A stretch of DNA of 58,412 bases from Candidatus Gastranaerophilales bacterium (GCA_028696075.1 JAQVHS010000008.1:1-58412), one strand, 5' to 3'. Positions 1 through 10,181 are shown, counted from the first letter of the stretch. A program made the numbers and translations. The notes: generated by a model not told the origin, from the letters alone.

Positions 1-2388
1 CAAGGCGGCTATCAAGGGCAAAGACGCGATTTTAATCCGAACAGACCTCCCCGCCAGGACGGACAAAGCGGCTATCAGGGCCAAAGACGTGAATTCAATC
101 CGGACAGACCTCCCCGCCAGGACGGACAAGGCGGCTATCAAGGACAAAGACGCGATTTTAATCCGAACAGACCTCCCCGCCAGGACGGACAAAGCGGTTA
201 TCAGGGACAAAGACGCGATTTCAATCCGGACAGACCTCCTCGTCAGGATGGACAGGGCGGCTATCAGGGACAAAGACGTGATTTTAATTCGAACAGACCT
301 CCCCGCCAGGACGGGCAAGGCGGTTATCAGGGACAAAAACCTTATCAAGACAGAAAACAGCCTGATACTTCGGGTTCAAACGAGAATAAAGGGGCGTTGC
401 CTTCCAAACAGCCTATAAAACGACAGTTTATTTCTCAAGACACGATGGGTGCGCCTTTTGCAAAACGCGGCGTTACGCCGGGTCGTCATGAAAAGAAAAA
501 AGACACAAAACAATTCGGACAATCTAAAGAAGAAAAAGAAGAACAGGCAAGACTTCTTCAACAATCACAAAAACAAAAGAAAAAAATTCAGGAAGAAGCT
601 CCTAAAAAAGTTACCGAAGTTATCATTGATAAACCGTTAACAGTTGCGGAATTTGCCGATAAAACAAACATAACTTTGGCAGAAATTGTAAGAACACTAA
701 TGATGCAGGGGATTTTAGCAACCGTCAATCAAACCATAGACGTTGAAGTTGCGACAAAAGTAGCCGAAGCGTTTGAAATTCTTGTTCTTGACAGTTCCTA
801 TGTTGATAACAGTGAACAGGAAAAAGAAGCAGAGAGATTTAAAGTTAACCTGAACTCAAAGCATTTAAAATCAAGACCGCCCGTGGTTACTATTATGGGA
901 CACGTGGACCATGGTAAAACTACTCTTTTAGATGCTATAAGAGCGTCAAAACATAAAATTGTATCAACGGAAGTCGGCGGTATCACGCAATCTATTGGCG
1001 CATATACAGCGTTTATAAATGAAAAGAAGATAGTTTTCATTGATACTCCGGGACACGAAGCGTTTACGGCAATGAGAGTCCGAGGTGCGAAGGTAACGGA
1101 TATAGTTATTTTGGTTGTGGCGGCTGATGACGGTATTATGCCTCAAACTATTGAAGCTATTAATCATGCCAAAGCAGCAGGTGTTCCTATAATTATTGCC
1201 GTTAATAAAATTGATAAAGCAGGAGCTGACCCTGAAAGAGTTTTAACCCAGTTAACGGAACATGGACTTGTACCTGAAGAATGGGGCGGTGAGACTATTT
1301 GCTGTAAGGTTAGCGCTATTCAGGCAACGGGTTTGGATGAGCTTTTGGAATATATTTTACTTGTTGCTGAAATGCAGGAACTAAAAGGGGATTCTACAGT
1401 AAGCGCAACAGGTGTTGTTATAGAAGCAAAACTTGATAAAGGCAAAGGTCCTTTGGCAACATTACTTGTGCAAAACGGAACTTTAAGAAAAGGCAACTGT
1501 ATTGTTGCAGGTACGGTAGGTGGTAAAATAAGAGCCTTATTGAGCGATGACGGTTCACAAATTGATAAAGCGGGACCAAGTACCCCTGTAGAAATTTTAG
1601 GCTTAAATGAAGTTCCCCAGGCCGGCGACAGGTTTGAGGTGCTTAACAACGAGAAAGAAATGAAAACTATTGTTGCCAAACGAAAAGACCAGGAGCGCGA
1701 AACAAGATTAGAGGCTATTGCGCCTTCTCAGGTTAAAAAAGACTTAATCAAAGCGCAGCAGGAAGAAACCCACGAACTTAATATTATTATTAAGGCTAAC
1801 ACCCATGGTTCGGCGGAAGCTGTCAGTGCTTCCATTCAACAGCTGCAATCAAAACAAATTTTTACAAAAGTTGTGCATAACGCAGTCGGTGATATTTCAG
1901 AAGCCGATGTTATGCTGGCTTCAGCAAGTAATGCTATTATAATCGGCTTTAGCGTCAAAGAAGATTCCAACGCTGCAAGAATTGCAGCTCAAGAGGGTGT
2001 CGATATCAGAAAATACGATATTATTTATGAAATTCTTGAAGATATCGAAAAAACAATGCTTGGACTGTTAGACCCTGAATTAAAAGAAATAGAAATCGGA
2101 AAAGCCGAGGTTCGCCAGATATTTACAATAGGCAAAACCAACAAGATAGCAGGATGTTACGTTCTGGAAGGTAAAATGGTGAGAAATAAAACCGCTGCAG
2201 TAGAACGTGACGGTAAACAGCTTTACAAGGGCAATATGGATATGCTTAAACGATTTAAGGAAGATGCAAAAGAAGTTAACGCCGGTTACGAGTGCGGCAT
2301 TTCGTTTAACAAATTCAATGATTTAAAAGAAGGTGATATAATAATTATGTTCACCACACAAGAAATAGAAAGAAAAGTTCTTGTATAG
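1..2388 (+). CDS. infB: Translation initiation factor IF-2 (5' end outside window)
   Basis: GTPase that brings initiator fMet-tRNA to the 30S subunit. The frame is open from the first base of the window, so the true start lies upstream; an ATG at 397 is internal. The visible 795 codons run in this order: six near-identical 21-residue repeats (to about base 336), a Lys/Glu/Gln-rich linker, an IF2_N helical domain (about 610-790), the G domain with G1 GHVDHGKTT (from 898), G3 DTPGHEAF, G4 NKID and a G5 SA motif, then the beta-barrel and C-terminal fMet-tRNA binding domains ending at 2388. All GTP-binding motifs are intact. It heads an infB - membrane protein - rbfA - truB run, the usual translation cluster with one extra gene inserted. 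The repeat tail is the odd part and is listed separately. Confidence 0.97.
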   Translation, partial: QGGYQGQRRDFNPNRPPRQDGQSGYQGQRREFNPDRPPRQDGQGGYQGQRRDFNPNRPPRQDGQSGYQGQRRDFNPDRPPRQDGQGGYQGQRRDFNSNRPPRQDGQGGYQGQKPYQDRKQPDTSGSNENKGALPSKQPIKRQFISQDTMGAPFAKRGVTPGRHEKKKDTKQFGQSKEEKEEQARLLQQSQKQKKKIQEEAPKKVTEVIIDKPLTVAEFADKTNITLAEIVRTLMMQGILATVNQTIDVEVATKVAEAFEILVLDSSYVDNSEQEKEAERFKVNLNSKHLKSRPPVVTIMGHVDHGKTTLLDAIRASKHKIVSTEVGGITQSIGAYTAFINEKKIVFIDTPGHEAFTAMRVRGAKVTDIVILVVAADDGIMPQTIEAINHAKAAGVPIIIAVNKIDKAGADPERVLTQLTEHGLVPEEWGGETICCKVSAIQATGLDELLEYILLVAEMQELKGDSTVSATGVVIEAKLDKGKGPLATLLVQNGTLRKGNCIVAGTVGGKIRALLSDDGSQIDKAGPSTPVEILGLNEVPQAGDRFEVLNNEKEMKTIVAKRKDQERETRLEAIAPSQVKKDLIKAQQEETHELNIIIKANTHGSAEAVSASIQQLQSKQIFTKVVHNAVGDISEADVMLASASNAIIIGFSVKEDSNAARIAAQEGVDIRKYDIIYEILEDIEKTMLGLLDPELKEIEIGKAEVRQIFTIGKTNKIAGCYVLEGKMVRNKTAAVERDGKQLYKGNMDMLKRFKEDAKEVNAGYECGISFNKFNDLKEGDIIIMFTTQEIERKVLV
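4..336 (+). repeat. Six 63-bp tandem repeats inside infB (21-residue protein repeat)
   Basis: The codon pattern GGC/AGC GGY TAT CAR GGN CAA recurs exactly every 63 bases: the TAT codons fall at 10, 73, 136, 199, 262 and 325. The protein unit is about 21 residues, rich in Gly, Gln, Arg, Asn and Pro, with the core [19 protein letters not shown]. Differences between copies are few (N/D, S/G, R/K). The array starts upstream of the window. Since 63 is a multiple of three, copy number can change without a frameshift, and another frame also stays open over the array. Confidence 0.95.
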
Positions 2389-2406
2389 CTAGGGAAATAT
2401 GGTCTG

Positions 2407-3108
2407 ATGTTCAAGTCGGTATATAATTTTACGAAATTTTTTTCATTAATATTTTTGCTTAGCGGTTTTACATTTTTATTTCAGGAAATGTATATAATTG
2501 CATTTGTGATGATTTTCAGCTTTTTTATAATCAGGTTTATAGATTCTGATTGGGCTTTTGACCATTTTAAATTTTCTAACCATAATTTAATGGTTGTTAT
2601 GATTACGTGTTTTTTAATTTTTGTTAATATAATCGCTATTTATGAAAGTTTAAAATATTCCCAGTTTTTTACAAATGCTTCTAAATCCCAAAAAGAAAAT
2701 TACCTGAAATACGAAAATGACTTGTACCAAACGGCTGATATTTGTATAAAGGAACATAATGCGCTTATGGATAAAAAAGAAAAAAGGTTAAAAATTTTGA
2801 AATCAGAGCAGGATTATACAAACAGCGTTTGTCTTAGAAATGTTTCAACAATAAATGATTTACCTTTACCTAAAGAACAAAATAAAGAAACTTTGTATAT
2901 TGCCAATACAATGAAAGGGTATATGAAATCTATTGTTTTAAACCTGTCAGCTTATGAGTATATCAATGTAAAAAATTCTAATCAAAGAATAAATGAAAAA
3001 GTGCGTATTAATGTTGCCTCTCTTATAAATGAAATAGAAAGAAACAGAGAAATCATGCAAATGAATGTCGTGTTGGAAGACAACAAAAAAGCGTTTATTA
3101 AATTATAA
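2407..3108 (+). CDS. Hypothetical membrane protein
   Basis: 233 residues, not recognised. The N-terminal third carries three hydrophobic segments (about residues 11-27, 30-45 and 60-78). A hydrophilic Lys/Glu-rich, probably coiled region follows to the C-terminus, suggesting an inner-membrane protein with a large soluble domain. It starts 18 bases after infB and its end is 10 bases before rbfA, so it is probably cotranscribed with translation factors. I see no enzyme motif. The start has only a weak ribosome binding site, so the exact first Met is uncertain. Confidence 0.7.
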   Translation: MFKSVYNFTKFFSLIFLLSGFTFLFQEMYIIAFVMIFSFFIIRFIDSDWAFDHFKFSNHNLMVVMITCFLIFVNIIAIYESLKYSQFFTNASKSQKENYLKYENDLYQTADICIKEHNALMDKKEKRLKILKSEQDYTNSVCLRNVSTINDLPLPKEQNKETLYIANTMKGYMKSIVLNLSAYEYINVKNSNQRINEKVRINVASLINEIERNREIMQMNVVLEDNKKAFIKL

Positions 3109-3118
3109 AGGAAGAGAA

Positions 3119-3469
3119 ATGAACAACCGTCAGGAAAGAATAAGAAAAACAATGATGAAAGAAGTGGGAGATATTATCCTTAAAGAGGTTCGTGACAGAA
3201 GAATTAAGGGATTAATATCCGTAACCGACATAGAGCTTGCAACAGATTATTCGATTGCTAAAATATATGTAAGTGTTTACGGTACCCCCGAGGAACAGGA
3301 GCAATCATTGGAAGCTCTCAAAGAACATGCTTCCCAGGTTCGCTACGAAATAGGCAAAAGAGTGAGATTGCGCCTTACCCCTAAAATAGAGTTTTTAAAA
3401 GATATTTCTTTAGAGCGCGGCAGCAGGGTCAGCGCTTTGATTGATAAAATCTCAAAAGGTGAACTTTAA
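3119..3469 (+). CDS. rbfA: 30S ribosome-binding factor A
   Basis: 116 residues, the usual size for RbfA, a single KH-type domain protein that binds the 30S subunit during 16S rRNA 5' maturation and cold adaptation. It starts MNNRQERIRKTM and contains the typical EVRDRRIKG and ATDYSIAKIYVSV stretches, with a C-terminal helix. The reading frame is open back to 3065, but the ATG at 3119 is chosen because AAAGGAAGAG sits just before it and the homologous N-terminus begins there. It lies between the infB-linked membrane gene and truB, the conserved order for this cluster. Confidence 0.95.
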   Translation: MNNRQERIRKTMMKEVGDIILKEVRDRRIKGLISVTDIELATDYSIAKIYVSVYGTPEEQEQSLEALKEHASQVRYEIGKRVRLRLTPKIEFLKDISLERGSRVSALIDKISKGEL

Positions 3470-3489
3470 TCAGAATAATGGCTTGATAA

Positions 3490-4359
3490 ATGTTTGGTGT
3501 GATTAATATTAACAAACCTAAGGGTATAACATCGTTTGGCGTGGTTGCAAAACTGCGTAAACTTTTAAATATAAAAAAAATAGGTCATTCGGGAACATTA
3601 GACCCTTTGGCGTCGGGTGTTTTGCCTGTTTTTATCTCCAAGGCAACCCGCTTAATTCAATATGCTAAAAACAACAAGTCTTATAAAGCTTTTGCCCGTT
3701 TAGGCATAGTGACCGACTCTTATGATATTGAAGGGAATATAATAAACAAAACTATCGCAAAATATAATTCAGATGAAATAAAACAAATTCTTAAAGCTTT
3801 TGAAGGCGAAATTATGCAGATACCGCCTGTATTTTCAGCAATAAAAGTTGACGGCAAAAAGCTTTATGAATATGCAAGACAAGGTAAAACCGATATTCAA
3901 ATTGAACCCAGAAAGGTTAAAATAGACAGAATTTATGATATAGAATTGCTTGAGCAAGAGAAGGATTTTCCTCTTTTAGTTTTTACGCTTGATTGTGAGA
4001 GCGGTGTTTATGTCCGCTCAATCATACATGATTTAGGGCAGAACCTTGGTACGGGCGCTATGATGGAGAATTTAATCCGTTTAAAAAGCACGGGTTTAGC
4101 CATAGAAGACAGTGTTAATCTGGATGATTTAACTCCCGCAAATACGGCTGATTTTATTCTTGACCCAGGCAGTGTTGTAGATTTAAGCGAATTAATTATT
4201 GATGAAGAACAATACGACAAAACTTCCAAAGGACAAGCTTTTGGCGCGGGTGCAAAATTTCTTGAAGATGAATTTATCAAATTGGTGTATAATGATAAAC
4301 TGATAGGTATAGCTCAGGTCAAAAATTCTTTGGTATATCCTAAAACAGTCTTAATATAA
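3490..4359 (+). CDS. truB: tRNA pseudouridine(55) synthase
   Basis: 289 residues. Converts U55 in the T-loop of tRNAs to pseudouridine. The N-terminal motif GHSGTLDPLASGVLP contains the catalytic aspartate at residue 38, and the KSYKAFARLGIVTDSYD and CESGVYVRSI segments typical of TruB are present. A short C-terminal PUA-like region ends the protein. It follows rbfA by 20 bases and is likely in the same transcript. Nothing is missing from the catalytic core. Confidence 0.96.
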   Translation: MFGVININKPKGITSFGVVAKLRKLLNIKKIGHSGTLDPLASGVLPVFISKATRLIQYAKNNKSYKAFARLGIVTDSYDIEGNIINKTIAKYNSDEIKQILKAFEGEIMQIPPVFSAIKVDGKKLYEYARQGKTDIQIEPRKVKIDRIYDIELLEQEKDFPLLVFTLDCESGVYVRSIIHDLGQNLGTGAMMENLIRLKSTGLAIEDSVNLDDLTPANTADFILDPGSVVDLSELIIDEEQYDKTSKGQAFGAGAKFLEDEFIKLVYNDKLIGIAQVKNSLVYPKTVLI

Positions 4360-4369
4360 GGATGAGAGT

Positions 4370-5227
4370 ATGAAATTTTTTAAATATATTTTAATTTTGG
4401 TTTTATTTTTATCTTGCTCAAGAATGTTTGCTAAACAAGTTACATCTTATGTGGATTTTTGCCCCAAGCCCCCTTATGAAACGGCAGGTACTTTCTCCAG
4501 AGGACTGCAAAGTGTGTCTGGTATGAATTTTGTTGCAAGAAACGTGGCGGAAGCAACTTTAAAAAAAGAAATCTCAAAGTTTGTTCAGGGTGATATAAAA
4601 GTTAAAGCCGGCTCTTTCAGCGCTACTGATGCGAAAAAAGGAAAATTCAGGTATTTTACGTTACATGGACAGAACTTAAAAGCGTTTGATATTTTTGTAT
4701 CCGAGTTAAATTTGAAAACTATTTGTGATTTTATTCATCTTGATTTAACATCAACTCCGGTAAAACTCCTTGAACCTATGGTTATAGAGTTTAATGCAAA
4801 AATCACAAAAGAAGATTTGAATAACATTATCAAAACGACTAAATACAGAAAACATTTCATGCAGCTGAAATTCAAAGATAAAGAAACCCAGTTACTTGAA
4901 TTAAGCAACCCCAGGATTACAACAGAAGATAACAAGTTCAATTTTCTTGTAAATGCCAAACTTCCTTTTATCAGGTCATTTATTCTTGCGGCGCACGCTG
5001 ATTTAGAAATTATTGATAACAGAATAGTGTTTAACAATCTGATTATCGGCACAGGCTCCGTTAAAATTAACATTAGTCCTTTAAAATACTTTATTAACCT
5101 GATTAATCCGCTTGAATTCGCTTTGGGTATTATAGAAGACAAAGGATGTATGCTTAATCTTAAAACCGTTAAAATTGAAAATGGTACAATTATCCTTGAC
5201 GGTGTTGCATTTTTGAAAAAAAGTTAA
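4370..5227 (+). CDS. Exported protein, DUF2993-like (LmeA-type)
   Basis: 285 residues. A hydrophobic signal segment covers about residues 4-21. A Cys in LFLSCS could be a weak lipobox, but a signal peptidase I site after RMFA is equally possible. The rest resembles the DUF2993/LmeA family, common in Cyanobacteria and Actinobacteria, whose members bind lipids in the envelope: alternating strands, a repeated pattern around FDIFVSEL, and a late GTGSVKINISPLKYFINLINP segment. Ten bases after truB and nine before the GerMN gene, so probably part of the same run. Family assignment is by pattern memory only. Confidence 0.55.
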   Translation: MKFFKYILILVLFLSCSRMFAKQVTSYVDFCPKPPYETAGTFSRGLQSVSGMNFVARNVAEATLKKEISKFVQGDIKVKAGSFSATDAKKGKFRYFTLHGQNLKAFDIFVSELNLKTICDFIHLDLTSTPVKLLEPMVIEFNAKITKEDLNNIIKTTKYRKHFMQLKFKDKETQLLELSNPRITTEDNKFNFLVNAKLPFIRSFILAAHADLEIIDNRIVFNNLIIGTGSVKINISPLKYFINLINPLEFALGIIEDKGCMLNLKTVKIENGTIILDGVAFLKKS

Positions 5228-5236
5228 GGAGAAAAA

Positions 5237-5851
5237 ATGGTAAGATTTATTTTTTGGGTTTTAACAATTTGTACTTTATTTCTTGTTATAGGCTTTATAG
5301 CCAAAGACAAATTTGATTTAACAGCGCTTGAAGATTTTAATATTGATAAAATAACGGGTTCTCTGATTGAAAATAAAAAGCAATTTCCCGAAAAATCGCA
5401 GCAGCCTGCCGAAGAAGAAACAAAACCTGAAAAGAAAGACAATACCGTTGAAATTACCTTATTAAAAATTGAAAACGGCAACCCCAAGTATATTAAAACA
5501 ACAAAAAATATAAACCCCGATGAAGATGAATTTGAAAGGGCTATGAAAGAATTGTTCAGCGGAGCCAATACTTTTGAAAAAATTTCCGGAGTTTACTCTG
5601 AAATTCCGAAAGAAACAAAGCTTTTAGGAATAAAAAAAGATGCTAATTCATATACAATAAATATTTCTGAGGATTTTGAATACGGAGGCGGGGCAGACAG
5701 TATGAAAGCAAGGGTGAAACAACTGGTGGAAACGGCGACCAAAGCTTCCGGCGGCAAAGATGTTTACCTTGAAATCAACGGCAAACGGGTAGAAGTAATA
5801 GGCGGCGAAGGTATTATAATCAAACAGCCTTTAGCCGGGAATTTGCAGTAA
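5237..5851 (+). CDS. GerMN-domain protein, membrane anchored
   Basis: 204 residues. An N-terminal transmembrane or signal segment (about residues 4-21) is followed by a Glu/Lys/Pro-rich linker, then a GerMN domain from about residue 70: VEITLLKIENG, an ERAMKELFSG helix, and the closing strands with INISEDFEYGGGADSM. GerMN domains occur in envelope proteins of spore formers and also in cyanobacterial-type bacteria, where the function is not established. An AAGGAG site precedes the ATG. Its stop codon overlaps the next start (TAATG). Confidence 0.72.
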   Translation: MVRFIFWVLTICTLFLVIGFIAKDKFDLTALEDFNIDKITGSLIENKKQFPEKSQQPAEEETKPEKKDNTVEITLLKIENGNPKYIKTTKNINPDEDEFERAMKELFSGANTFEKISGVYSEIPKETKLLGIKKDANSYTINISEDFEYGGGADSMKARVKQLVETATKASGGKDVYLEINGKRVEVIGGEGIIIKQPLAGNLQ

Positions 5852-6102
5852 TGGAAGATTTTGAACAAAAGCTCGAATATTATACAAGCCTGCCATGGAC
5901 GCTGGAATTTGGCGAAGATTTGGACTTTGAAGGCAAGCCTTACCATTATATTCAGATAAAAGAGTTTGAAAGTTTTGCATTTTGCGCCAAGACAAAAGAA
6001 TTTGCGCTTGAAAATTATAAAAAACAGCTGCGTTTAATGTTAAAAGTGATGTTGGAATTTGATGATCCTATACCTAACCCCGGCGAATTCCCCGAAGATT
6101 AA
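5851..6102 (+). CDS. Small HicB-like domain protein
   Basis: 83 residues with a HicB-like layout: paired strands (YHYIQIKEFESFAFCAKTKEF), a helix (ALENYKKQLRLML) and the IPNPGEFPED tail that recalls the PEP-type end of HicB antitoxins. No HicA toxin is adjacent, so a toxin-antitoxin role is unlikely here. It overlaps the GerMN gene by one base and is followed after 14 bases by the radical SAM gene, suggesting translational coupling. Function unknown. Confidence 0.55.
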   Translation: MEDFEQKLEYYTSLPWTLEFGEDLDFEGKPYHYIQIKEFESFAFCAKTKEFALENYKKQLRLMLKVMLEFDDPIPNPGEFPED

Positions 6103-6116
6103 TACGGAAAAAAATT

Positions 6117-7412
6117 ATGGGTGCAAAAATTAAACAAGTCGAAAATAACACTATCGCAATGGATATCGGGCTAAAAGAAGGCGATGAGATTTTGGCTGTG
6201 AACGGTGAAACCCTTCTAGACTACATCCAATACGAATTTTTAATTTGCAGCGAAGAAATCGAACTTCATATTAAAAAAAAGAACGGCGAAGAAGAAATTA
6301 TTGAAATAGAAAAAGATTTTGACGATACTTTGGGTGTTGTTTTTGAAAGTGCGGTATTTGATAAAATCAAACCCTGTGCCAACAAGTGTATATTCTGCTT
6401 TGTAGACCAGCAGCCCGAAGGTTTGCGCAAAACTCTCTATATTAAAGATGACGACTATCGCCTTTCTTATTTGCAGGGAACGTACGTTACGCTGACCAAC
6501 CTTACAAAAAACGATATAGAACGCATAGAAAAACTCAGGTTAGGACCGCTCTTTGTATCTGTACATACAACCAACCCCGAACTGCGTATAAAAATGCTTC
6601 AAAACAAACGTGCCGGCGATATTTTGGACAGATTAAAATGGCTTAATAACCTTGAAATCCCCTTTCATACACAAATAGTTTTATGTCCTTCGTACAATGA
6701 CGGTGATGAGCTTCGGCGGACGCTTGGAGATTTGTCTAAATTAAAACTGCTGCAATCGGTTGCAATCGTGCCTGTAGGAATTACAAAATTCCGCAAAGAC
6801 TCCAAGTTAGTAAAAGTTACCCCTAAAAAGGCCAAAGAAACCATTGAAATCGTGGATGAGTTTAATGAAAAAATGCAAAAACCACTCGTGAGCTGTTCCG
6901 ATGAATTTTACCTCTTTGCAAAGCTTCCTTTCCCCAAAAGCCGTTATTATAACAGTTATTCGCAGCTTGAGGACGGGGTCGGCGCCTGCCGTATTTTGCT
7001 TGATGATTTTTATAAACGTAAACTTCCTAAAAAAATATCAGAACCTAAGAAAATGATGATTTTTACCGGCGAAAGCGCCTTTAGCACCATGAATATTATT
7101 GCCGGTGAAGTTAATAAAATTGAAAATGTTGAACTCCAAATAATTGCCGTAAAAAGTAAATTTTGGGGTGAGAATATCACCGTAACCGGACTGATTACGG
7201 GGAAGGACTTGCTCGATACCATGAAGCAGACAGATTTGAAGGATTACTTTGTAATGATACCTTCCGTTATGCTGCGGGATTATACAAATGAGTTTTTGGA
7301 CGGCGTTACGCTGAGTGGACTTGAACGGGCTTTAAACAAATCCGTTTATGTAATACAAGACTGCTACAGTACAAAAGAAATCGTGGATATCATTAAGCAA
7401 AAACAAAGTTAA
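6117..7412 (+). CDS. PDZ/DUF512 radical SAM-type Fe-S protein
   Basis: 431 residues, matching the DUF512 family known from Cyanobacteria and Firmicutes as a putative Fe-S oxidoreductase. Order: an N-terminal PDZ-like domain (about 1-65, with GLKEGDEILAVNGE), a CxxxCxxC cluster motif CANKCIFC around residue 90 followed by FVDQQPEGLRKTLYIKDDDY, a TIM-barrel-like core, and the C-terminal DUF512 region (GVGACRILLDDF, then TGESAF). No substrate is known for the family. Genes upstream are closely packed, so it ends that run. The start has only a weak AGG-like site. Confidence 0.85.
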   Translation: MGAKIKQVENNTIAMDIGLKEGDEILAVNGETLLDYIQYEFLICSEEIELHIKKKNGEEEIIEIEKDFDDTLGVVFESAVFDKIKPCANKCIFCFVDQQPEGLRKTLYIKDDDYRLSYLQGTYVTLTNLTKNDIERIEKLRLGPLFVSVHTTNPELRIKMLQNKRAGDILDRLKWLNNLEIPFHTQIVLCPSYNDGDELRRTLGDLSKLKLLQSVAIVPVGITKFRKDSKLVKVTPKKAKETIEIVDEFNEKMQKPLVSCSDEFYLFAKLPFPKSRYYNSYSQLEDGVGACRILLDDFYKRKLPKKISEPKKMMIFTGESAFSTMNIIAGEVNKIENVELQIIAVKSKFWGENITVTGLITGKDLLDTMKQTDLKDYFVMIPSVMLRDYTNEFLDGVTLSGLERALNKSVYVIQDCYSTKEIVDIIKQKQS

Positions 7413-7474
7413 TACCTTGCAACTTTTTGTAAATTTTGCTAGCCAAATGACCTTACTTATTATTTAATGTTGTT

Positions 7475-9304
7475 ATGAATAAAGAACTTAATTTTAAATC
7501 TAATAAAAAAATCTTTACCGTTTTAATGTCAATTTTTATATTGGCCTTTATAGTGCGTCCTGCTTATGCATTGCAGGAAACCAAGAAGACTTATACGGAT
7601 TCTTCCGCACCCAAATACAGTATTTTTGACTATGATAACATGCCCTCAGATGGTGTTATTAAGACCGAAGTTACAAAAGATGAAGTAGCGCTGGAAGATA
7701 AATCTAAAACAGCCAAAAAACTCAAGCTCATTAGCGATACGGTAGATTTTTATCCCGAAATTAATCAGTATATTGCCAAAGGTAATGCGGAACTTATTAT
7801 CCCCGAAGAACGCTTTAGAATGACCGCCAATGAAATTATTATTGACCAAAGAGCTTATTCCTTAATAGGAATAGGAAACGTAAAAATAGTTCAGGATGAC
7901 GGCACAATGTACGGTGATTATATAAAAATCGATACAAAACGTGAAACCTCATTTTTAAAAAGACCGATTTTATACTATGAAGAAATCATTATTAATGCCA
8001 AAACCGCAAATTTATACGCCAATGAAACGTTTGCATACGAAGGTGATGCTGTTTTAAATAAAAGCAACAGCATGATTTTATCAACCAGTACTTTTGGCGG
8101 CATGCGCCCTGAATTGTTTTTTGACCCTAAACTGGCTACAGAAGGCAACAGCAGATATAAAATTATTACAAAAGAAATGATTATAAAGCGTCAACAGGAC
8201 AGAACAGATATTACTTTAAAAGATGCCAGTTTATACAAAGGCAAGTATAAAATAGGTTATGCACCGAATATTCTTTTATCTACCGATAAAGATACCAATT
8301 ACATAGAAACAAATTTTATCGAAATGGGTTCAAGACCAAGAATCGGTACATTTATTGCACCGGCGGTCGTGACGCCTTTGCCAAACGCCGGAACATTAAA
8401 AATTGCGCCGCTGGCGTCTTTGAGTACGGATAATAAGTTCGGTGTCGGCGGTTTTGCCAGATTATCAACGCCGAAGAGTAAAACTAATATGATGTATTCT
8501 ACAGCCACGGGTAATTTGTTGATTAGCGGTGATTATAAATTCAATGATTCTTTCAGGCTGACTTACGCTGTTAACGATTATATTCCGACCGGCTGGATGG
8601 GCGGTCAAATGCCTAATATGGGCGCTGAATTTGTTTATGACAAGAATATCAATGTTCCCGAAGCCAACTTTATGGCATTTAACAGAGCGTCTGTAGGCTT
8701 ATTTCAGGATGTTATGGACCATGGTTCGCCCTTATCCACTATAAGATACAAATGGATGATAGACGGATTTAACCGGGCTCCGTTGTGGAATTGGCAACGA
8801 TATTTAATGCTTGGATACAGGTATCAGCATGATATTTCTATATATCAAACAGGCGTGGTAGCCGGTACTGCAAGGATAGGTCCGAGAATTTATTCAAATT
8901 TGGGACCGTTATTCCTTGAGGCAACCTATTTTTCGGGTGCAACTTTAAATGAATCGCCATTTTGGTTTGACAAATACAGATACGGCAGAAATAATGTTAT
9001 GCTTAGAGGACAAGTATATTTGAATAAATATATTTCATTAGGTTACATTGGGTCGATTAATATCGGCGATAAGAGCTTTGAAGGAGATTGGCTGACAGAA
9101 AACCAAATCCTCGCTGCGATAGGTACAGAGGATATAAAAATCAGAATGGGGTTTGACACTGTAAGAAATACAAGCGCTTTTGGTGTTGATATGCTGCTTG
9201 GCGCTAAAAAATCAGTAATTGAATTTGATAGAATGAAGGTTATTGATTTTGATGTTACATCAGAACCTGCCAAGAAAAAAGATAATAAAAAAGTAAAGTT
9301 ATAA
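7475..9304 (+). CDS. LptA/OstA-domain outer membrane protein (LptD-like)
   Basis: 609 residues. A signal peptide covers about residues 13-32 and ends AYA. An OstA/LptA_N-type beta region follows (about 85-215: DTVDFYPEINQYIAKGNAELI, RMTANEIIID, GDYIKID), the jelly-roll fold of lipopolysaccharide transport proteins. The C-terminal 350 residues alternate aromatic and polar strands, as expected for an outer membrane barrel. This suggests a role in moving lipid or lipopolysaccharide to the outer membrane, and supports a diderm envelope. It is shorter than proteobacterial LptD. It sits 10 bases before accD, so envelope and fatty acid genes may be cotranscribed. Confidence 0.7.
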   Translation: MNKELNFKSNKKIFTVLMSIFILAFIVRPAYALQETKKTYTDSSAPKYSIFDYDNMPSDGVIKTEVTKDEVALEDKSKTAKKLKLISDTVDFYPEINQYIAKGNAELIIPEERFRMTANEIIIDQRAYSLIGIGNVKIVQDDGTMYGDYIKIDTKRETSFLKRPILYYEEIIINAKTANLYANETFAYEGDAVLNKSNSMILSTSTFGGMRPELFFDPKLATEGNSRYKIITKEMIIKRQQDRTDITLKDASLYKGKYKIGYAPNILLSTDKDTNYIETNFIEMGSRPRIGTFIAPAVVTPLPNAGTLKIAPLASLSTDNKFGVGGFARLSTPKSKTNMMYSTATGNLLISGDYKFNDSFRLTYAVNDYIPTGWMGGQMPNMGAEFVYDKNINVPEANFMAFNRASVGLFQDVMDHGSPLSTIRYKWMIDGFNRAPLWNWQRYLMLGYRYQHDISIYQTGVVAGTARIGPRIYSNLGPLFLEATYFSGATLNESPFWFDKYRYGRNNVMLRGQVYLNKYISLGYIGSINIGDKSFEGDWLTENQILAAIGTEDIKIRMGFDTVRNTSAFGVDMLLGAKKSVIEFDRMKVIDFDVTSEPAKKKDNKKVKL

Positions 9305-9314
9305 GGAAAAATTC

Positions 9315-10181
9315 ATGGGTATTAAAGAATGGCTACAAACCAAACGAACACAAAAATCCAGCATGCAACAAACATGTGCTAATATTAACGATGATGTATG
9401 CAAATTGTGGACAAAATGTTTCAATTGCAATACAAGCATCCCGACAAAAGATATTGAAGAAAACCTGATGGTATGTACAAGATGCGGCTACCATTTCAGA
9501 ATTAATGCAAAACAAAGGCTTTGTCAAATAGCTGATCCGGAAACATTTGAAGAAATAAACTTAAATATGTTTCCTGCCGACCCTTTAAATTTTGTTGATA
9601 CGCTACCGTATCCCCAAAGGCAGGAAGATGCACAGAAAAAAACCTGTTTAAACGAAGCCGTAATAACAGGATTTTGCAGCATAAACGGCGCTAAGACAGG
9701 TCTTGGCATTATGGATTTTGAATATATGGGCGGTTCCATGGGTTCTGTTGTGGGTGAGAAAATCACACGCTTAATTGAAGCCTGTATAGATAAAAAATTA
9801 CCTGTAATTATATTCACCTCTTCAGGCGGAGCAAGAATGCAGGAGAGCATATTAAGTCTTATGCAGATGGCAAAAACAAGCTGCGCTATAGCGAGGATGA
9901 ATGACGAAAAACTGTTGTATATGACGGTTTTAACAGAGCCTACTTTTGGCGGAGTAACAGCCAGTTTTGGTACGCTTGGCGACATAATTATAGCAGAGCA
10001 GGGTGCAAGGATAGGTTTTGCGGGCAGAAGGGTAATAGAACAAACTATAAGGCAAAAGCTTCCTTCAGATTTCCAGACAGCAGAGTATCTGCTCAAGTTT
10101 GGACAGGTAGACATGATTTGTTCAAGAGAAGAGTTGAAAGACAGAATTTCAAATCTTATCGCTATTCATACCCATAAATAA
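9315..10181 (+). CDS. accD: Acetyl-CoA carboxylase carboxyltransferase subunit beta
   Basis: 288 residues. Together with AccA it transfers the carboxyl group from biotin to acetyl-CoA, making malonyl-CoA for fatty acid synthesis. The N-terminal zinc ribbon has Cys35, Cys38, Cys54 and Cys57 (CFNC, CTRC). The crotonase-fold core shows FEYMGGSMGSVVGEK, SSGGARMQE and the TEPTFGGVTASF oxyanion region. Followed after 15 bases by accA, so the two subunits are made together. Confidence 0.96.
   Translation: MGIKEWLQTKRTQKSSMQQTCANINDDVCKLWTKCFNCNTSIPTKDIEENLMVCTRCGYHFRINAKQRLCQIADPETFEEINLNMFPADPLNFVDTLPYPQRQEDAQKKTCLNEAVITGFCSINGAKTGLGIMDFEYMGGSMGSVVGEKITRLIEACIDKKLPVIIFTSSGGARMQESILSLMQMAKTSCAIARMNDEKLLYMTVLTEPTFGGVTASFGTLGDIIIAEQGARIGFAGRRVIEQTIRQKLPSDFQTAEYLLKFGQVDMICSREELKDRISNLIAIHTHK

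Noticed and set aside
89-418. Open frame of 109 codons over the infB repeats
   Set aside because: It exists only because the 63-bp repeat keeps every frame periodic; the infB frame is the one with homology.
5851-6102. HicA-HicB toxin-antitoxin locus
   Set aside because: Only a HicB-like domain is present; no HicA-like ORF beside it.
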